A stretch of 8,550 nt of DNA. It comes from Bacteroidaceae bacterium (GTDB lineage Bacteria > Bacteroidota > Bacteroidia > Bacteroidales > Bacteroidaceae). Made by a program: the position numbers and the translations under genes. This document shows, piece after piece, positions 5,560 to 8,550 of this stretch. Position 1 is the first letter of the stretch; the number at the start of each line of letters is the position of its first letter. Under the pieces are notes generated by a model. That model made no database searches. It saw nothing but the letters and a program-made list of their open reading frames with translations, and was not told the DNA's origin. The stretch is from the NCBI GenBank assembly GCA_017548225.1, contig JAFYMV010000051.1, positions 1 to 8,550 on the forward strand. Direction: 5' to 3'.

Positions 5560-6462
5560 ATGGCAAAGCAACGCACCATAAAAGAATGTTTCACCCTTTC
5601 TGGCAAGGGATTACATACGGGACTCAGCCTCACCGTGGAGTTCTGCCCTGCACCGGAGAACTACGGCTACAAGATACAGCGCACCGATGTAGCGGGACAA
5701 CCCCTCATCGAAGCATTGGCCGAGAATGTCACCGATACACAGCGCGGCACCGTGATATCCAACGGCACCGAGCGCGTCAGCACCATAGAGCATGGTCTGT
5801 CAGCACTCTACGCATTGGGCATCGACAACTGCTTGGTGAAGGTCAACGGTCCCGAGTTCCCCATCCTTGAGGGCAGCGCCAAGCTATATGTAGAGAACAT
5901 ACAGCGTGTAGGCATCGTAGAGCAGCAAGCTGAGAAGGACTACCTCATCGTCAACGAGCCCATAGAGTACCGCGACGAGCAGAGCGGCTCCATCCTGCGC
6001 ATCGAGCCCGCCGACGAGTTTGCCGTAAGCGTCGTGGTATCGTTTGACTCGAGCAGCATCAGCAACCAGCAGGCCGAACTGATGCACATGGAAGACTTCC
6101 CCACCGAGATAGCCCCCAGCCGCACCTTCGTGTTTGTACGCGACATCGAGCCCCTGCTTGCCGCCGGACTCATCAAGGGAGGCGACCTCGACAATGCCAT
6201 CGTGCTCTACGAGCGCGAGATGCCGCAAGACAAATACGACCGTCTGGCCGATGCCATGAACATCCCCCGCATGGATGCCAAGAAATTAGGCTATATCAAC
6301 CACCGCCCCCTAGTGTGGGACAATGAGCCCGCACGCCATAAGCTACTCGATGTTATCGGCGACATGTCGCTCATTGGCAAGCCCGTCAAGGGGCACATCA
6401 CCGCCTACCGTCCCGGTCATAGAGTGAACAACCAGTTGGCACGCCTATTGAGAAAATCTTAA
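5560..6462 (+). CDS. lpxC: UDP-3-O-acyl-N-acetylglucosamine deacetylase, without the FabZ domain
   Basis: LpxC is the zinc-dependent, committed step of lipid A synthesis, removing acetate from UDP-3-O-acyl-GlcNAc. The catalytic set is complete: GKGLHTG (15-21), STIEHGLSALYALGIDN with Glu77 and zinc ligand His78, GPEFPILEGSA (97-107), APSRTFVF (185-192), LIKGGDLDNAIV (204-215), RHKLLDVIGD with zinc ligands His260 and Asp264, and HITAYRPGH with catalytic His287. At 300 residues it equals the single-domain proteobacterial enzyme. In Bacteroidota LpxC is usually fused to a C-terminal FabZ-type 3-hydroxyacyl-ACP dehydratase (about 460 residues); here a stop follows NNQLARLLRKS exactly where the linker would begin, and lpxA starts 26 nt later, so no FabZ remnant remains. 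It lies 9 nt after lpxD, probably in the same transcript. Confidence 0.95.
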   Translation: MAKQRTIKECFTLSGKGLHTGLSLTVEFCPAPENYGYKIQRTDVAGQPLIEALAENVTDTQRGTVISNGTERVSTIEHGLSALYALGIDNCLVKVNGPEFPILEGSAKLYVENIQRVGIVEQQAEKDYLIVNEPIEYRDEQSGSILRIEPADEFAVSVVVSFDSSSISNQQAELMHMEDFPTEIAPSRTFVFVRDIEPLLAAGLIKGGDLDNAIVLYEREMPQDKYDRLADAMNIPRMDAKKLGYINHRPLVWDNEPARHKLLDVIGDMSLIGKPVKGHITAYRPGHRVNNQLARLLRKS

Positions 6463-6474
6463 CCCCTAACCCCC
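6463..6474. repeat. CCCCTAACCCCC unit directly after the lpxC stop
   Basis: The 26-nt lpxC-lpxA gap begins with CCCCTAACCCCC immediately downstream of the TAA stop. The same C-rich unit appears, in either orientation, near 664-680, 758-770 and 7976-7986. Confidence 0.5.
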
Positions 6475-6488
6475 AAATTAACAAAACG

Positions 6489-7271
6489 ATGAGCAAGATC
6501 AGTCCATTAGCATATATCCACCCCGAAGCCGTTATCGGCGAGAATGTAGAGGTGGGTCCCTTCGTATACATTGACCGCAATGTAGTGATTGGCGACAACA
6601 ATGTCATCATGCCCAATGCCAATATCCTTTACGGATCACGCATCGGCAACGGCAACACCATCTTCCCCGGCGCAGTCATCGGTGCTATTCCCCAAGACCT
6701 CAAGTTCCGTGGCGAAGAGACCACAGCCGAGATTGGCGACAACAACACCATCCGTGAGAATGTAACCATCAATCGCGGCACTGCCGCCAAGGGCAAGACC
6801 GTCGTAGGCAACAACAACCTGCTCATGGAGGGTGTACATGTAGCTCACGACACCATCGTAGGCAATGGTTGTATCATCGGTAACCAGACCAAGCTTGCCG
6901 GCGAGGTCATCGTTGACGACTTTGCCACCATCAGCTCCACCGTACTCGTGCACCAGTTTTGCCGCATAGGCAGCTATGTCATGGTACAGGGCGGATGCCG
7001 TACTACCAAGGAGATACCTCCTTATATCATAGCCGCTCGCGAGCCCATCAGCTATTGCGGACTCAACCTCGTAGGCTTGCGCCGCCGCGGCTTCACCCAC
7101 GAGCAGATCGACACCATCCACCAGGCCTACCGCTACATCTACCAGAGCGGCCTCAACACCTCGATGGCTCTTGAGCGCATCAAGGCAGAGATGGAGATGA
7201 CCCCTGAAGTGGAGTATATCGTCTCATTCATTGAGGGCGCCAAGCGCGGTATCATCAAGTACGAGGAGTGA
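6489..7271 (+). CDS. lpxA: Acyl-ACP:UDP-N-acetylglucosamine O-acyltransferase
   Basis: LpxA carries out the first step of lipid A synthesis, adding a 3-hydroxyacyl chain to the 3-OH of UDP-GlcNAc from acyl-carrier protein. The 260-residue length is normal. The left-handed beta-helix of hexapeptide repeats spans about 8-185 and contains the signature IGAIPQDLKFRGE (64-76), RENVTINRG (89-97), and the catalytic His120 in GVHVAHDTIVG. VLVHQFCRIG follows, and the helical C-terminus starts at NLVGLRRRGF and ends near IIKYEE. The ATG at 6489 gives the conserved SPLAYIHPEAVIG start. Order lpxD-lpxC-lpxA groups three of the early lipid A enzymes; lpxB is not in the window. Confidence 0.96.
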   Translation: MSKISPLAYIHPEAVIGENVEVGPFVYIDRNVVIGDNNVIMPNANILYGSRIGNGNTIFPGAVIGAIPQDLKFRGEETTAEIGDNNTIRENVTINRGTAAKGKTVVGNNNLLMEGVHVAHDTIVGNGCIIGNQTKLAGEVIVDDFATISSTVLVHQFCRIGSYVMVQGGCRTTKEIPPYIIAAREPISYCGLNLVGLRRRGFTHEQIDTIHQAYRYIYQSGLNTSMALERIKAEMEMTPEVEYIVSFIEGAKRGIIKYEE

Positions 7272-7278
7272 AAAGAAT

Positions 7279-7312
7279 GCCTCTCCCCAACCCTCTCCTG
7301 AAGGAAAGGGAG
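7279..7312. repeat. Intergenic CCTCTCC-type palindromic repeat
   Basis: This element lies in the 82-nt gap after lpxA. It contains the near-perfect 20-nt dyad CCCTCTCCTGAAGGAAAGGG (7291-7310, one mismatch), preceded by GCCTCTCCCCAA. It matches, with small gaps, the reverse complement of the element inside the aminotransferase gene (1304-1334). No T-run follows on either strand, so terminator function is not indicated. The rest of the gap is A-rich. Confidence 0.6.
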
Positions 7313-7353
7313 AACAGACAAAAAAAATAACGAACAATTAAATAGACAAACAC

Positions 7354-7905
7354 ATGGTTTACCGTTTTACTATCATCTCTGACGAGGTTGATAACTTCCG
7401 CAGAGAAATCCAGATCGATTCAGAGGCTACATTCCTTGATTTCCATCGTGCCATCCTGAAATCGACCGGCTATGCCGACGATCAGATGACCTCATTCTTT
7501 ATCTGCGATGACAACTGGGAGAAAGAGACTGAGGTTACCCTCGAAGATATGGGTACCAGCTCTGACATAGACAGTTGGATTATGGAGGAGACCCCGCTCA
7601 ATGAACTGCTCGAAGACGAAAAGCAACACCTGCTCTATATCTTCGATCCTCTGGCCGACCGCGCCTTCTTCATCGAACTCACCGAGATCATCACCGGCAA
7701 AGACCTCGACGAGGCCGTATGCACCAAGCAGATAGGCGAAGCGCCCCAGCATGTGCTCGACTTTGACCAGCTGATGGCCACCCAAGTGGCTACCACCACC
7801 TTCGACGACACCTTTGGCGATGACGAAGACTTCGACCTCGACGAACTCGACCCCGACGGCTTCGAAATGGGCAGCGCAGAAGACTTTGAGAATATGCTAT
7901 ATTAA
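7354..7905 (+). CDS. Acidic pRiA4b ORF-3-like (IS1096 TnpR-like fold) conserved protein
   Basis: The 183-residue cytoplasmic protein has no signal or membrane segment. The N-terminal half (about 1-110) reads like the plasmid pRiA4b ORF-3 family: YRFTIISDEVDNFRREIQIDSEATFLDFHRAI-type opening, then SFFICDDNWEKETEVTLEDM (47-66) and HLLYIFDPLADRAFFIEL (92-109). From about 150 on it is strongly acidic (repeated D/E with F and L: DDTFGDDEDFDLDELDPDGF). The family is widespread but without an established biochemical role; despite the name, nothing here indicates transposition. It sits between lpxA and miaA, 82 and 99 nt from them, on the same strand; whether it shares their transcript is open. The assignment is from sequence recall, not a search. 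Confidence 0.7.
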   Translation: MVYRFTIISDEVDNFRREIQIDSEATFLDFHRAILKSTGYADDQMTSFFICDDNWEKETEVTLEDMGTSSDIDSWIMEETPLNELLEDEKQHLLYIFDPLADRAFFIELTEIITGKDLDEAVCTKQIGEAPQHVLDFDQLMATQVATTTFDDTFGDDEDFDLDELDPDGFEMGSAEDFENMLY

Positions 7906-7916
7906 ATTGGCCTAGA

Positions 7917-8000
7917 GTTTAGGGTTTAGTGTTTAGAGTTGTGACTCCGGAAGGGGCATCGCAGAACTTAGCACTAACCCCTAAACTTTACACCCTAAAC
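7917..8000. repeat. Long imperfect inverted repeat of GTTTAG units ahead of miaA
   Basis: Arms 7917-7936 (GTTTAGGG...GTTTAG) and 7981-8000 (CTAAAC...CCCTAAAC) are complementary at 17 of 20 positions, separated by 44 nt, and end 4 nt before the miaA start codon. The left arm is itself made of three GTTTAG/TTTAG units. In RNA it could form a hairpin next to the start codon. It accounts for nearly the whole 99-nt gap; no promoter is evident. Confidence 0.6.
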
Positions 8001-8004
8001 AAGA

Positions 8005-8550
8005 ATGAACACTCTCGTCGTGCTCCTCGGTCCCACTGGTGTGGGCAAGACCGCGCTAAGCTTTGCCTTGGCCGAGCGGTTGGGCTCGCCTATTCTCTCC
8101 GCCGACTCGCGCCAACTCTATGCCGAGATACCCATCGGCACGGCAGCACCCAGCAAAGAGGAGCAGGAGCGTGTGAAGCACCACTTCATCGGCACACACC
8201 ACCTCACCGACTACTACAGCGCCGCGCAGTACGAGATCGATGTGCTCCGCCTCACCGAAGAACTATTCAAGACCCACCCCACCCTGCTGCTCACGGGCGG
8301 CAGCATGATGTACATCGATGCCGTGTGCAAGGGCATTGACGACATCCCCACGGTAGACGACATCACCCGCCGCACCCTGCTCGACCGTTACGAGCAAGAG
8401 GGACTGGCACCGCTCGTCGACGAACTGCGCCTCCTCGACCCCGAATACTACCGCATCGTAGACCTCAAGAACCCCAAGCGCGTCATCCATGCCCTTGAGA
8501 TATGCTACATGACGGGCCGCACCTACACCTCGTTTCGTACGCAGACTGCC
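8005..8550 (+). CDS. miaA: tRNA dimethylallyltransferase, 3'-truncated by the window edge
   Basis: MiaA transfers a dimethylallyl group from DMAPP to N6 of A37 in tRNAs that read codons starting with U, stabilising decoding. The visible 182 residues carry the P-loop GPTGVGKT (9-16), the SADSRQLY motif that contacts DMAPP and tRNA (about 34-41), IGTAAPSKEEQ (about 46-56), LLTGGSMMYIDAVCKGIDDIP (about 94-114), and VDLKNPKRVIHALEI (about 152-166). The frame is open to the last base; full-length family members are about 300 residues, so about 40% is missing. The start ATG at 8005 is supported by the P-loop lying at the usual distance from the N-terminus. MiaA modifies tRNA-Trp in many bacteria, and tRNA modification affects trp attenuation in E. 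coli, a notable though possibly accidental link to the attenuator in this window. Confidence 0.94.
   Translation, partial: MNTLVVLLGPTGVGKTALSFALAERLGSPILSADSRQLYAEIPIGTAAPSKEEQERVKHHFIGTHHLTDYYSAAQYEIDVLRLTEELFKTHPTLLLTGGSMMYIDAVCKGIDDIPTVDDITRRTLLDRYEQEGLAPLVDELRLLDPEYYRIVDLKNPKRVIHALEICYMTGRTYTSFRTQTA

Noticed and set aside
7917..8000. Telomere-like CCCTAAA/TTTAGGG units
   Set aside because: The context is an interior bacterial intergenic gap with only a few units; no telomere or plasmid end is implied.
7929..8339. A 136-codon plus-strand frame at the miaA start
   Set aside because: It overlaps miaA in another frame; the miaA frame has the P-loop and other family motifs, while this one gives R/H-rich shadow sequence.

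Overview
The window looks like a chromosomal segment of a Bacteroidota organism, most likely order Bacteroidales (Bacteroides/Prevotella-like). The grounds are: two near-consensus Bacteroidales promoters (TTTG, exactly 19 nt, TAnnTTTG); mostly AT-rich translation starts without clear Shine-Dalgarno motifs; a lipid A cluster lpxD-lpxC-lpxA followed by a small acidic protein and miaA; and a FemAB-like acetyltransferase beside a DegT/FdtB-type sugar aminotransferase, as in Bacteroidales surface-polysaccharide loci. The genus cannot be fixed from this sequence.

Layout. Positions 1-687 (+) hold the 3' end of a GNAT/FemAB-like acyltransferase. 801-1922 (+) is a PLP-dependent sugar aminotransferase with a palindromic repeat inserted in frame. 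1974-2624 (+) is a HAD phosphatase of the phosphoglycolate phosphatase type. A bidirectional terminator (2636-2677) separates it from a convergent trpB2-type gene (2697-4064, -). The divergent region 4065-4500 carries back-to-back promoters for the trpB-like gene (-) and lpxD (+). Then follow lpxD (4501-5550), lpxC (5560-6462), lpxA (6489-7271), a pRiA4b ORF-3-like acidic protein (7354-7905) and the 5' part of miaA (8005 to the window edge), all on +, with spacers growing from 9 to 99 nt.

The most notable element is in the leader of the trpB-like gene, on the minus strand between about 4355 and 4064. A strong promoter is followed by a 19-codon leader peptide (MIHAIINLNKFWWWLGNKN) with three consecutive Trp codons. 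Its stop codon lies in a segment that can pair with the 5' arm of a canonical rho-independent terminator. The parts form mutually exclusive 1:2, 2:3 and 3:4 pairings, the architecture of a ribosome-mediated trp attenuator. It controls a standalone trpB2-type gene rather than a trp operon, which suggests that this TrpB homologue really serves tryptophan supply, probably by indole salvage.

Other points: LpxC ends at the catalytic domain and lacks the FabZ dehydratase domain usually fused to it in Bacteroidota. A family of short C/T-rich 'CCCCTAACCCC'/'CCTCTCC' repeats sits in several gaps and has entered coding sequence, inside the aminotransferase and at the C-terminus of the acetyltransferase.
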